Below are positions 43,687 to 51,851 of a DNA stretch of 64,000 bases, piece after piece; the first letter of the stretch is position 1, and every line of letters begins with the position of its first letter. The position numbers and the translations under genes are program-made. Location: NCBI GenBank assembly GCA_964587165.1, contig CAZPKH010000003.1, forward strand, positions 1 to 64,000, written 5' to 3'. The notes under the pieces are model-generated. The model saw only the letters and a program-made list of their open reading frames with translations, made no database searches and was not told the DNA's origin. Origin of the DNA: CAZPKH01 sp964587165 (GTDB lineage Bacteria; Bacteroidota; Bacteroidia; Bacteroidales; Muribaculaceae).

Positions 43687-44276
43687 CCTCACAGCCCATT
43701 GCTTTTTTTGACTTTGACGGCACAATAACGCACCGGGATACTTTCATCACTTTCGGATGTCATGCGCTTGGCAAGGTTCACATGGCTAAATGTATCGCCC
43801 TCTCCTCTCCATGGCTGGCAGCATGGAAGCTTGGGGCGATCAGCAATTCCAAAGCAAAGCAAAAGCTATTCGGCAAAATGTTTGCCGGAACCGGGATACA
43901 GACGTTTCGCTCTATGGGGGAAGACTTTGCCCATACTATTGACAACGACTTACGTGAAAGCACTTTAGCTCTGATCGAAAAGCACAAAGCGCTCGGGCAC
44001 AGAGTAGTTATCGTTTCGGCCAGTATAGCCGACTGGATTCGACCCTGGGCAATAGCACATGGCATAGATGAAGTGATTGCAACCGAAGCTGAAATATCTC
44101 CCGACGGCATACTCACAGGCAGATTTTCAACCCCGAATTGCCACGGGCCTGAGAAAGTGAACCGCATTTTAGCTCGATATCCAGACATAAAACACTCCGA
44201 GACATACGCATACGGCGACTCATCCGGCGACGATGCAATGCTCGAGCTTGTGAACCATCCTTACCGCATCATTTGA
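43683..44276 (+). CDS. HAD-IB family phosphatase
   Basis: 197 residues from ATG 43683, overlapping the previous stop by 4 bases. HAD motif I is FFDFDGTITHRDT (8-20; Asp10 nucleophile, Asp12 acid/base), motif II is VIVSASI (Ser), and motif III/IV is YGDSSGDDAMLEL near the C-terminus. SerB-like subfamily IB with a short helical cap. In this position the likely substrate is the 5-phosphate of polyprenyl-phosphoryl-phosphoribose. This is inference from operon order; related enzymes act on other phosphomonoesters. Confidence 0.82.
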   Translation: MTSQPIAFFDFDGTITHRDTFITFGCHALGKVHMAKCIALSSPWLAAWKLGAISNSKAKQKLFGKMFAGTGIQTFRSMGEDFAHTIDNDLRESTLALIEKHKALGHRVVIVSASIADWIRPWAIAHGIDEVIATEAEISPDGILTGRFSTPNCHGPEKVNRILARYPDIKHSETYAYGDSSGDDAMLELVNHPYRII

Positions 44277-44303
44277 TTCAATTACACCTTTCAATAACGC
44301 CAC

Positions 44304-45365
44304 ATGAATCAGAAGACAACCACCCGGGACTACTCTCTGGATTTCTTCCGTGCATGCCTGTTGGCCTATATAGTGTGCATCATCCATTCTTTATACTGGC
44401 TGCGCAATGGCGCAGAGCCGTATAAATCTCTTCTGCTGTTTGAGATGCCGCTGATATTTTTTGTAGCCGGAGCTGCGGCCAATTTGGCAGGCTACCGAGG
44501 GAAGACATTCAAAAGCATACTTTCCTCCCGCGCTAAACGTGTTCTTCTCCCATACCTTATTTATGTAGTAATATCGCTCGTTATCGGATTCGGAATACTG
44601 TATTTTAAAGGCGACGGACCAATAGTATTTCCAATCCGTCATACTGTTTCCTCCATAATATCTGGAAAAAGCATCCCCAACGTACCCTACACATGGCATC
44701 TATGGTTTATACCTGTTTATTTTTTAATTTCCATTTCTACGCCTCTGCAAGTATGGGCAATCGAAAAACTCAAGGGACGTAAATTACTATATTTGGCAAT
44801 ATGCGCACTGCTTTGGGGAGTGTCGGCAATCCTGGTACACCTCACACAAAGCTTACATATATATATATATATAGTTTCGCAAGTTTTAATTTATAACCTA
44901 TTCTATATCTCGGGGTATTTTTTCTACAAGCGCTTGAGTGTGCGCACCCTTATAGGACTTGCAGTCATCGCAATAGCGCTGCTTTGTATTATGACAGGAG
45001 GCCAGATCTCCCCAATGCAAGCCCACAAGTTCTCTCAAGACCATATATTTCTGATATACGGCTTTGCAGCGATCCTCATTTTCTCAATACTTTTCACATA
45101 TATTCGGATTGGCAACTCTCCGTCGAAGTTTTTCCGATTAGGTCTTGACAGGTGGAACAAGTATGGGTTCACAATCTACTTGTGGCAAAACTGGAGTTTC
45201 TTCCTGCTTGTCACTATAGCTGAAATTTTAGATATACCGGTTAGGAATTGTCCGAAATCACTCGTATATGTAGTTCCGGCACTCTATATTATATCCTGGG
45301 GATTGTCGTGGATTGCAGTACCTGTCGAGCAATATATTATGCGAGTCTTCAGATGCAATCGCTGA
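44304..45365 (+). CDS. Acyltransferase-3 family membrane protein
   Basis: 353 residues, about ten helices. Acyltransferase-3 (PF01757-type) features: RDYSLDFFRACLLAYIVCIIH with His27 in the first helix region, EMPLIFFVAGAAAN, the SRAKRVLLPY motif (about 76-85), and WHLWFIPVYFLIS. Such proteins transfer acyl groups to sugars of envelope polysaccharides. Last gene of the glycan operon, 27 bases after the phosphatase. Inside it lies an (AT)8A run that encodes an alternating Ile-Tyr stretch. It converges on the EFR1 gene with a gap of only 4 bases. Confidence 0.85.
   Translation: MNQKTTTRDYSLDFFRACLLAYIVCIIHSLYWLRNGAEPYKSLLLFEMPLIFFVAGAAANLAGYRGKTFKSILSSRAKRVLLPYLIYVVISLVIGFGILYFKGDGPIVFPIRHTVSSIISGKSIPNVPYTWHLWFIPVYFLISISTPLQVWAIEKLKGRKLLYLAICALLWGVSAILVHLTQSLHIYIYIVSQVLIYNLFYISGYFFYKRLSVRTLIGLAVIAIALLCIMTGGQISPMQAHKFSQDHIFLIYGFAAILIFSILFTYIRIGNSPSKFFRLGLDRWNKYGFTIYLWQNWSFFLLVTIAEILDIPVRNCPKSLVYVVPALYIISWGLSWIAVPVEQYIMRVFRCNR
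44857..44873. repeat. (AT)8A microsatellite inside the acyltransferase gene
   Basis: Seventeen bases of perfect AT alternation, in frame within the acyltransferase coding sequence, where it encodes alternating Ile and Tyr in a membrane helix. Gain or loss of one unit would shift the frame. Confidence 0.9.
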
Positions 45366-45369
45366 TTGC

Positions 45370-46158
45370 TTAATTATTAAAAAACTGTCCTTTCCCCCGA
45401 CTGCGGCGTCCGTAAGAAATAGCGTGAGCGGGGCAGCAGTTGTAACACCCGAGGCACATGGTGCATCGATCACTCCATACAGGGCGTTTTTTCTGTGCTT
45501 CGACCGAGCCCGATGGCCCTTTCGACATAGCAATATTGCTGCATGGGCAAACTGACGCACATCGGCCGCACGATACGCAACGATCCAAGTCTACGCGGAA
45601 TTTCTCAGGTCGGATATCATAGCGGGCAAACAAGGGGTATACCAGGCGTGTTTTCAGACGCGGTATCGATCCCTGCACAACATCCGTTCCGGCCGATTCC
45701 CTGTCCTCATCGATCTGCCGAGCAATATCGGCAACGCGAGCAGGCATAGCCGATAATTTCTCAGCCGCCAGCTCATCGGAGTCTACATCAAATCCCGGCA
45801 AAAGCACATACGTATTAGGCATCTGCACCGACCACTCTCCTGCCGTTCGCCAACCGTGAGCCTTTACGACTGCTCGCCACAAGCGGTGGGCATGACCGCA
45901 ATCGTCGCCACAGGTCAGCACAAGGTGATGCACGGCATCTGCCGAAAAAGTATTGCGGGACAGCTGAGCGAGCAGCTCAAAGAATGCTACAGGAGGCCCC
46001 CACGAATGGACGGGCATAACCCAAATGATACGCTCAGCCGTCGACGGCGCCCACAGCTCCGGCTGAAGCATGGGGCGCACCGGCTCATCACCGAGGCGAT
46101 GCGAAAGCTCATTTGCCACCGCGCGCGAATTGCCGTTGCCGCTCAGATATAGTATCAT
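45370..46158 (-). CDS. EFR1-type flavodoxin/4Fe-4S ferredoxin protein
   Basis: 262 residues. An N-terminal flavodoxin-like domain (LYLSGNGNSRAVANEL, 3-18, the phosphate-binding loop; VMPVHSWGPP, 47-56) is followed by two [4Fe-4S] motifs: Cys194, 197, 200, 204 (CVSCGRCASVCP) and Cys232, 235, 238, 242 (CTMCLGCYNCCP). This matches EFR1-family electron carriers of anaerobes. The partner is unknown. Its ATG overlaps the stop of the DUF2027-Smr gene (ATGA), so it is translated after that gene. The C-terminus is basic. Confidence 0.82.
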   Translation of the reverse strand: MILYLSGNGNSRAVANELSHRLGDEPVRPMLQPELWAPSTAERIIWVMPVHSWGPPVAFFELLAQLSRNTFSADAVHHLVLTCGDDCGHAHRLWRAVVKAHGWRTAGEWSVQMPNTYVLLPGFDVDSDELAAEKLSAMPARVADIARQIDEDRESAGTDVVQGSIPRLKTRLVYPLFARYDIRPEKFRVDLDRCVSCGRCASVCPCSNIAMSKGPSGSVEAQKKRPVWSDRCTMCLGCYNCCPAHAISYGRRSRGKGQFFNN

Positions 46159-47261
46159 TTTATTGTGACCTGCGTAGCTCCGTATCCATATTCAGCAAAC
46201 GATGCGTCCTGCACATCGTGGCCCTTATATCGATGTTTGAGTTCTTTCATCAGCGCGTTGCGAAGCACCCCTTCGCCTTTGCCGTGAATGAAAATCAAGC
46301 GCAGCCCGTGATTACCGAGATTGGCATCCATGACGCGCCGGAATTCGTCGACCTGAAGATTGAGCATGTCGGCGGCAGAAAGGCCTCGGGTAGTGTCGAC
46401 AAGCTCATGAATATGGAGATCGACTTCGATTTTACCATCGTCGGCCTTGCGGGTGTGGCGCTTAACCACCGGACGGCGCGAAGGGCGTGAATCAGCCGAT
46501 TTCTTACGACGCATCTCGCGTTCAAGGTCAGCGGCATTGACGCGCGCCTGCGACGTGACCGGCACATCGTCCTTCACGATATCGAGAGCTATGACCGGTT
46601 CGTCAAAATATATATTTTCGCGGAAACAATGCAGCTTGAAGAATTTGGTAGTGTCAAGCTTGTATTCCACAGCGCCGGGGGCTTTAAGAGAGGCGTTACG
46701 CGAGCGTTTGAAAGCAATATACTGCACGGCCACACGATCATAGTCCACAAGCTCATCGGCGGTAATCTCAGCCAAAAAAACTTGAATATTAGGCTCAACT
46801 ATCCCAGCATAGCGGGTCTGCCAACCGGTGTCGCCGGCCTGCTCCGAGCGTGTAAGCAGCGTGAAATACAGAAAATAGTTGGAATCATTCACCAGATAAG
46901 CCTCGTAGTGCGACTGCGAAAGACGCTTAATATCGGTTGCCGCGAATGCTAAGACAACGTTAAGCGAATCACCTTCAGGAGTTTCCTCAATCTCCGCTTC
47001 TTCGACTACTTCCTTTTGAGCAACCGTAGCAGAGTGTGCCGGAGAGGGCTTGGAGATGGATGGGGATACAGCGGTAACTTCCGGGCTTGGCTTCGGTTGC
47101 GACTTCTGCTCCTGAGCATGTCCTACTACCACACATTCGCGAAGAAGTACGGGCGTCTCAAAACCATCATCATCGACCACAGCGATGTTACCCTCTATTC
47201 GCACGACCCGGCCGCCGCCTACGGCATTAAGATAACGCACTATATCACCTATCTTTATCAT
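46155..47261 (-). CDS. DUF2027 / Smr-domain protein
   Basis: 368 residues from ATG 47261; the longer ORF begins at TTG 47270. An N-terminal KOW/SH3-like segment (MIKIGDIVRYLNAVGGGRV), a Ser/Pro/Glu linker (about 50-95), a central beta-rich DUF2027 domain (about 98-235), a basic linker (KSADSRPSRRPVVKRHTRK), and a C-terminal Smr domain (about 278-368) with EVDLHIHEL and FIHGKGEGVLRNAL. Smr domains bind or cut nucleic acids; recent family knowledge links stand-alone Smr proteins to collided ribosomes and mRNA cleavage. The function here is inferred. Two TACCTTTG elements lie upstream. Confidence 0.82.
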   Translation of the reverse strand: MIKIGDIVRYLNAVGGGRVVRIEGNIAVVDDDGFETPVLLRECVVVGHAQEQKSQPKPSPEVTAVSPSISKPSPAHSATVAQKEVVEEAEIEETPEGDSLNVVLAFAATDIKRLSQSHYEAYLVNDSNYFLYFTLLTRSEQAGDTGWQTRYAGIVEPNIQVFLAEITADELVDYDRVAVQYIAFKRSRNASLKAPGAVEYKLDTTKFFKLHCFRENIYFDEPVIALDIVKDDVPVTSQARVNAADLEREMRRKKSADSRPSRRPVVKRHTRKADDGKIEVDLHIHELVDTTRGLSAADMLNLQVDEFRRVMDANLGNHGLRLIFIHGKGEGVLRNALMKELKHRYKGHDVQDASFAEYGYGATQVTIK

Positions 47262-47304
47262 ATCAATCAAGAGAAATCTTTTGAATCATCAGGAAAATCG
47301 ACCA

Positions 47305-47312
47305 CAAAGGTA
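47305..47312 (-). promoter_or_regulatory. -7 element directly upstream of the DUF2027-Smr gene
   Basis: The minus strand reads TACCTTTG. The start near 47298 leaves a leader of about 37 bases to ATG 47261. Confidence 0.6.
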
Positions 47313-47327
47313 CACAAAAGCAGGCAC

Positions 47328-47360
47328 AAAAAAAAATTACTCGCTGTCGCAGCGAATAAT
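47328..47360 (-). terminator. Rho-independent terminator upstream of the Smr promoter
   Basis: On the minus strand, a stem TCGCTG/CAGCGA (47341-47346 with 47350-47355, 3-base loop, extended by four A-T pairs) is followed by nine T residues (47336-47328). It ends either the hypothetical gene at 47481-47828 or a very short transcript from the promoter at 47398-47405. Confidence 0.85.
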
Positions 47361-47397
47361 CTTCTTACCTTAAATCTAATACCATGAAAAACTGATG

Positions 47398-47405
47398 CAA
47401 AGGTA
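47398..47405 (-). promoter_or_regulatory. Second TACCTTTG element, upstream of the terminator
   Basis: The minus strand reads TACCTTTG. A transcript starting near 47391 would hit the terminator after about 60 bases. It could encode a six-codon peptide (ATG 47385 to TAA 47365). Confidence 0.45.
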
Positions 47406-47480
47406 AGCATAATTTTTTAACCGCCAAACAATACGGCTGAAAAATTATGCTTTTTAACATAGTTTTAGAAAACGTTATTT

Positions 47481-47828
47481 TCACACAATAGTAATTGAAA
47501 CAGTATACTTCCCGGACATTTTAGGCGAATTACCTCTTATAATCAGCCTGTTAAAGCCTGCATCGTACAACATATCCTGATATTTGCAGGAGAAACCGGC
47601 ATGTACCGTTTGGGGATCAATCTTGTCGCTTAACAATTCAATATCACCATAACTGTATGTGCTTGTATCTATGTGAACTTCAGCCAAAGCACTCAGCGAT
47701 ATAAACGAAGATTCATAGTTTACAATACCTTGAAATATTACTTTCGGGCCTCCAACATTTCTCAGATTATTAGCTTCAATAAATCTACTTACGGCTGCGA
47801 TAGAGTTCATTTCACTTGTTTTAGACAT
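47481..47828 (-). CDS. Hypothetical protein, not recognised
   Basis: 115 residues. No signal peptide or membrane helix. The N-terminal part begins helical (NSIAAVSRFIEANNLRNV); the rest is beta-rich (GPKVIFQGIVNYESSF, then AEVHIDTSTYSYGDIELL) and ends in a strand KYTVSITIV. I do not recognise a family. It stands alone between the Smr gene promoter region and the bioA promoter on the opposite strand, and is AT-richer than its neighbours. ATG 47828 is the only good start. Confidence 0.55.
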   Translation of the reverse strand: MSKTSEMNSIAAVSRFIEANNLRNVGGPKVIFQGIVNYESSFISLSALAEVHIDTSTYSYGDIELLSDKIDPQTVHAGFSCKYQDMLYDAGFNRLIIRGNSPKMSGKYTVSITIV

Positions 47829-47946
47829 AATAATAACGATTTAAATTTATATATAATTTGTAATGAGCACAATTGCGCATTGATAACAATTAATCCGGCG
47901 AATTGTTCGGCTTGTACGGGAATTTTGGTGTTTTGCGAATTATATC

Positions 47947-47954
47947 TACCTTTG
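47947..47954 (+). promoter_or_regulatory. -7 element for the biotin operon
   Basis: TACCTTTG on the plus strand; start near 47961. This rules out the longer BioA ORF start at 47959 and supports ATG 48007. I saw no BirA-like palindrome between 47829 and 48006. Confidence 0.6.
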
Positions 47955-48006
47955 TGGCATGAGTGAGCCTCCGTGCCGACCACTCTGCACTTCTATCTGT
48001 AAGACC

Positions 48007-49302
48007 ATGACCACACCCGATCAAAATATACTTCACGACTCATGGGATCGCGAGCACTTGTGGCATCCCTATACCTCGACTATCGACCCGCTGCCTACTT
48101 ATAAAGTACTGAGTGCTGAGGGAGTACGCATCCGTCTGGCCGACGGAACGGAGCTGATCGACGGAATGTCGTCGTGGTGGGCTGTGATACATGGTTATAA
48201 TAACCCTACCATCAACCGCGCAATCACCGAACAGCTCAGCCGCATGAGCCATGTAATGTTCGGCGGACTGACTCACGACCCTGCCATCGAGCTCGGGAAG
48301 CTACTGCTGGAGATGGCTCCCAAGTCGATGCACAATATTTTTTATGCCGACTCAGGCTCGGTGGCTGTCGAGGTAGCAATGAAAATGGCGGTGCAGGCCG
48401 CAGTTTCGGCTTCAGGCTCGCACCAAAAGACAAATTTCGTGACCGTCCGCTCCGGATATCACGGCGATACCTGGAATGCCATGAGCGTATGCGACCCCGT
48501 GACAGGAATGCACGGGGCTTTCGGATCGGCTCTCCCTATTCGCTACTTCGTGCCCGCGCCGGCTCCGCTTAGCTCCCCCTGGGATCCTTCTGAAATGGAA
48601 CCTCTCGAAAATATTCTCGCATCACACCACCAAGATATCGCAGCAATGATACTTGAGCCTGTGGTACAGGGCGCCGGGGGTATGCGGTTCTATCATCCCC
48701 AATACCTCGTAGAAGCGCGACGCCTGTGCGACAAATATGGAGTACTGCTGATTTTCGACGAGATAGCCACAGGATTCTGGCGCACCGGCAAGCTGTTTGC
48801 GTGCGAGCATGCCGGAGTCGAGCCCGACATAATGTGTGTGGGCAAAGGGCTGACAGGCGGTTATATGACCATGGGAGCCGTTCTAACAACCAAAGAGGTA
48901 GCCGATACGATAAGCCGTGGTGAGGCGGGCGTCATGATGCACGGCCCCACCTTTATGGCCAATCCGTTGACCTGTGCTGCCGCTTGCGCATCCCTCAAGC
49001 TGCTGAAATCGCGAGATATGAGCAGCCGCATTGCTTATCTCGAGGAAAAGATACGACAACTTATCGCTCCGGCTGCCACACGTCCGGGAGTAGCAGATGT
49101 GCGCGTGATAGGCACTATCGGCGTGGTCGAGATGAAAGAACCTGTGGACGTAGGCGAGTTCCAGAAAAAATGCGTCGAGCGTGGTATATGGGTCCGTCCG
49201 TTCGGCCGCAACGTATATATCATGCCGCCGTATGTGATTTCCGACGACGATCTCGCCTACCTGATCGAGAACATGATCGAGATACTACCCGACAACGTCT
49301 GA
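48007..49302 (+). CDS. bioA: Adenosylmethionine-8-amino-7-oxononanoate aminotransferase
   Basis: 431 residues from ATG 48007. A PLP-dependent class III aminotransferase that converts 8-amino-7-oxononanoate (KAPA) to 7,8-diaminononanoate (DAPA) using S-adenosylmethionine as amino donor. Visible are SSWWAVIHGYNNP (55-67, the Trp pair of the substrate pocket), YADSGSVAVEVAMKMA (113-128), the PLP-binding DEIATGFWRTG (251-261, Asp251) and the Schiff-base Lys280 in VGKGLTGGYM. First gene of the biotin operon, 15 bases before bioF. Confidence 0.96.
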   Translation: MTTPDQNILHDSWDREHLWHPYTSTIDPLPTYKVLSAEGVRIRLADGTELIDGMSSWWAVIHGYNNPTINRAITEQLSRMSHVMFGGLTHDPAIELGKLLLEMAPKSMHNIFYADSGSVAVEVAMKMAVQAAVSASGSHQKTNFVTVRSGYHGDTWNAMSVCDPVTGMHGAFGSALPIRYFVPAPAPLSSPWDPSEMEPLENILASHHQDIAAMILEPVVQGAGGMRFYHPQYLVEARRLCDKYGVLLIFDEIATGFWRTGKLFACEHAGVEPDIMCVGKGLTGGYMTMGAVLTTKEVADTISRGEAGVMMHGPTFMANPLTCAAACASLKLLKSRDMSSRIAYLEEKIRQLIAPAATRPGVADVRVIGTIGVVEMKEPVDVGEFQKKCVERGIWVRPFGRNVYIMPPYVISDDDLAYLIENMIEILPDNV

Positions 49303-49317
49303 GCCATACATTAATAA

Positions 49318-50442
49318 ATGAAGGTATTTGCCGACATATTGACAGAGCTTGAGCGTTGCGGAAATCTTCGCAGACTTGCTGCCGACGACTCTCCGGAGGG
49401 CCCGGTCGATTTCTCCACCAACGACTATTTAGGGCTGGCATCCGACAAGGCGTTGCGGGATTCGTTCGTCAGCAGCGACGAGTTCGGCAAATTGGCTTTC
49501 AGTGCTTCTGCATCGCGCCTGCTTGCGGCCGGGCAAGCCGAATATACACGCTTCGAGCGGCTTCTCTCAGACTTGTATCGGCGTGAGGCTCTCACTTTCG
49601 ACAGCGGCTACCATGCCAACACCGGACTTGTATCCGCTTTTGCGTCGGCACTGAAAGGCTCCGTTATCATCGCCGACAAGCTCGTACATGCAAGCATCAT
49701 CGACGGCGCACGTCTCTCGGGCGCCCACCTTATACGATTCCGGCACAACGATTATAGCCACCTGATGCGCATACTCGACAGCGCCGAAGTAAAATCAGCT
49801 CCTTTGGTGATGATCGTGGCCGAGGGTGTTTACTCAATGGACGGCGACCGATGCGATATTGCACGTCTTGTCGAAGCCAAACGTTACGCAGGCACACACC
49901 GCACGCTGCTGTATATCGACGAAGCCCACTCGCTCGGATGCCTGGGGCCCGGAGGGCTTGGCATAAGTATCGGCTCCGAATATTACGATGATGTTGACAT
50001 CGTGGTTGGTACCCTCGGCAAAGCCATAGCTTCGGTCGGAGCTTTTGCCGTAATGAGCAGCACCTTAAGAGATTTTGCCATCAACAAAGCCCGCTCTTTT
50101 ATCTTCTCCACAGCGTTGCCTCCTGTCTGTGTCGCATGGTCGCGACACGTCATGTCGCACCTTGCCGATTTTGACACACGGCGCCGGCACCTCAAAGCAT
50201 TGTCGCAACATCTTGCCACACGCCTCGGAGGGGAGCCCCGCTACATATATCCGCTGATCGTCGGCTCATCGCACAAAGCCCTCGAACTGTCGCAGGCACT
50301 TTTGGCCGACAATATGAAGGTTCTACCCATCCGTACTCCCACCGTTCCGGCAGGCACCGAACGGCTGCGCATATCTCTTTCGGCAGCCATGACCTTCAGC
50401 GAAATAGACCGTCTTGCCGAATCCATAAACCGTAACTTATGA
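49318..50442 (+). CDS. bioF: 8-amino-7-oxononanoate synthase
   Basis: 374 residues, normal length. A PLP-dependent alpha-oxoamine synthase joining pimeloyl-thioester and L-alanine to KAPA with loss of CO2. Motifs include FSTNDYLGLA (32-41), FDSGYHANTGL (94-104), IDEAHSLGCLG (200-210; Asp201 to the PLP ring nitrogen, His204) and the PLP Lys235 in GTLGKAIAS. The stop overlaps the start of the next gene by 4 bases (ATGA). Confidence 0.96.
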   Translation: MKVFADILTELERCGNLRRLAADDSPEGPVDFSTNDYLGLASDKALRDSFVSSDEFGKLAFSASASRLLAAGQAEYTRFERLLSDLYRREALTFDSGYHANTGLVSAFASALKGSVIIADKLVHASIIDGARLSGAHLIRFRHNDYSHLMRILDSAEVKSAPLVMIVAEGVYSMDGDRCDIARLVEAKRYAGTHRTLLYIDEAHSLGCLGPGGLGISIGSEYYDDVDIVVGTLGKAIASVGAFAVMSSTLRDFAINKARSFIFSTALPPVCVAWSRHVMSHLADFDTRRRHLKALSQHLATRLGGEPRYIYPLIVGSSHKALELSQALLADNMKVLPIRTPTVPAGTERLRISLSAAMTFSEIDRLAESINRNL

Positions 50443-51851
50443 GAATCGAGCTAACGCACACATACACGCCGAAAAGCCCCTCCGAACGCAGGGTGATACT
50501 GCTTTTTGCCGGATGGGGTATGGACGCCGGGCATTTCTGCGACATTAATGCCCACGGCTACGACATGATGGTGGCTTACGATTATTCCGATGGAGCAGAT
50601 GTGGATGGTGTCACATTAGACGCGCTCAAGATATACAGTGAAATAGTGGTGATCGGATGGTCGTTCGGCGTACCGGTCGCAAACCGATTTATAAGTCGCT
50701 ATGACAGCTCTCTCCCAATCACACTCACCATAGCTGTGAACGGCACACTTTGGCCTGTGGACGATCTGCGTGGCATACCCGTCGCAATCTTCCGCGGCAC
50801 TCTCGACGGCCTTTCGGAGCGCACGCTGGAGAAATTCCGCAGACGCATGACAAGGTCGTCGGAGGCGCTGTCGAAGTTCTTGATGCGAGAGCCGGCCAGG
50901 TCATTAGAATCACTCCGCCGTGAGCTTATCGCCATAGAAGCCCTTCCGGCCCCCACACCGGCAAGGTGGGATATTGCCTTGGTAAGTTCCGACGACCGCA
51001 TAATACCCCCTGCCGCTCAGCTTCAAGCGTGGAGGGAGGCCGAGGCGGCCGATATTACAACCGTCGACGGCAGCCACTACCCGGACTTAAGTAGTATATT
51101 CGATCGTTATATTAAGGACAAAGAGCTTGTGGAGAGCCGCTTCACACGGAGCCATGCCACATACGACGATTCAGCCACAGTGCAGCGTACAGTAGCGCAG
51201 AGGGTAGCAAGATTGGCGGATGAGGCCGGAGGAATCGAGGGTAAGCGCCTGCTGGAAGCAGGATGCGGGACCGGGCTGCTGACGCGCGAACTCCTGACCC
51301 TCGGCACCCCCCACTCTCTCAAGCTTTGGGATCTCACCCACCCCGCCACCCTACCCGAGCAAGCCGAATTCAAGGTCTGCGACGCTGAGACAGAAATCGA
51401 GCGGATCGCTACCGGTAGCATCGACACAATTGTTGCTGCGTCGACAGTACAGTGGTTCAACTCTTTGCAAAAATTTCTCGTCAACTCACGCAGGGCAGTG
51501 AGTCCGGGAGGACTGATGGTCCTCTCGACATTCGGGCCCGACACTTTCGCCGACATATACCGTATCACCGGATCCGGACTGCCAAGCATGGATGTAGAGC
51601 AGCTTGCACGGATCGCGCGGAAATGCGGCTGGACAGTCGAGGCTGTCGAAACGGACAGATACACCCTCTCATTCGAGAGCGTACTGATGATGCTCCGGCA
51701 CATGCGGCTGTCGGGGGTAAACGGCGTAAGCTCCGGGAGCATGGCCGACATCGTTGCTCTCAACCGTGAATATCCAGTAAACGAAAAAGGCCGGATAGAT
51801 CTGGTCTATCAACCGATATATCTTGTACTCAGATATGGACAAAAAGAATAA
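50439..51851 (+). CDS. Fused pimeloyl-ACP methyl ester esterase (BioG) and malonyl-ACP O-methyltransferase (BioC)
   Basis: 470 residues. The N-terminal half (about 1-220) is an alpha/beta hydrolase of BioG (DUF452) type: FAGWGMDAGHF (23-33), nucleophile elbow IGWSFG with Ser75, and likely Asp185 (VSSDDRI) and His213 (DGSHYP). The C-terminal half (about 230-470) is a SAM methyltransferase of BioC type with LEAGCGTGLLTREL (272-285) and TVQWFNSLQKFL, which is characteristic of BioC. BioC methylates malonyl-ACP so that it enters fatty acid synthesis as a primer; BioG cleaves the methyl ester when pimeloyl length is reached. The fusion places the first and last steps of pimelate synthesis in one chain. 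Coupled by overlap to bioF and the next gene. Confidence 0.93.
   Translation: MRIELTHTYTPKSPSERRVILLFAGWGMDAGHFCDINAHGYDMMVAYDYSDGADVDGVTLDALKIYSEIVVIGWSFGVPVANRFISRYDSSLPITLTIAVNGTLWPVDDLRGIPVAIFRGTLDGLSERTLEKFRRRMTRSSEALSKFLMREPARSLESLRRELIAIEALPAPTPARWDIALVSSDDRIIPPAAQLQAWREAEAADITTVDGSHYPDLSSIFDRYIKDKELVESRFTRSHATYDDSATVQRTVAQRVARLADEAGGIEGKRLLEAGCGTGLLTRELLTLGTPHSLKLWDLTHPATLPEQAEFKVCDAETEIERIATGSIDTIVAASTVQWFNSLQKFLVNSRRAVSPGGLMVLSTFGPDTFADIYRITGSGLPSMDVEQLARIARKCGWTVEAVETDRYTLSFESVLMMLRHMRLSGVNGVSSGSMADIVALNREYPVNEKGRIDLVYQPIYLVLRYGQKE

Noticed and set aside
47829..48006. BirA operator before bioA
   Set aside because: I looked for a TTGT-type interrupted palindrome and found none that I trust.
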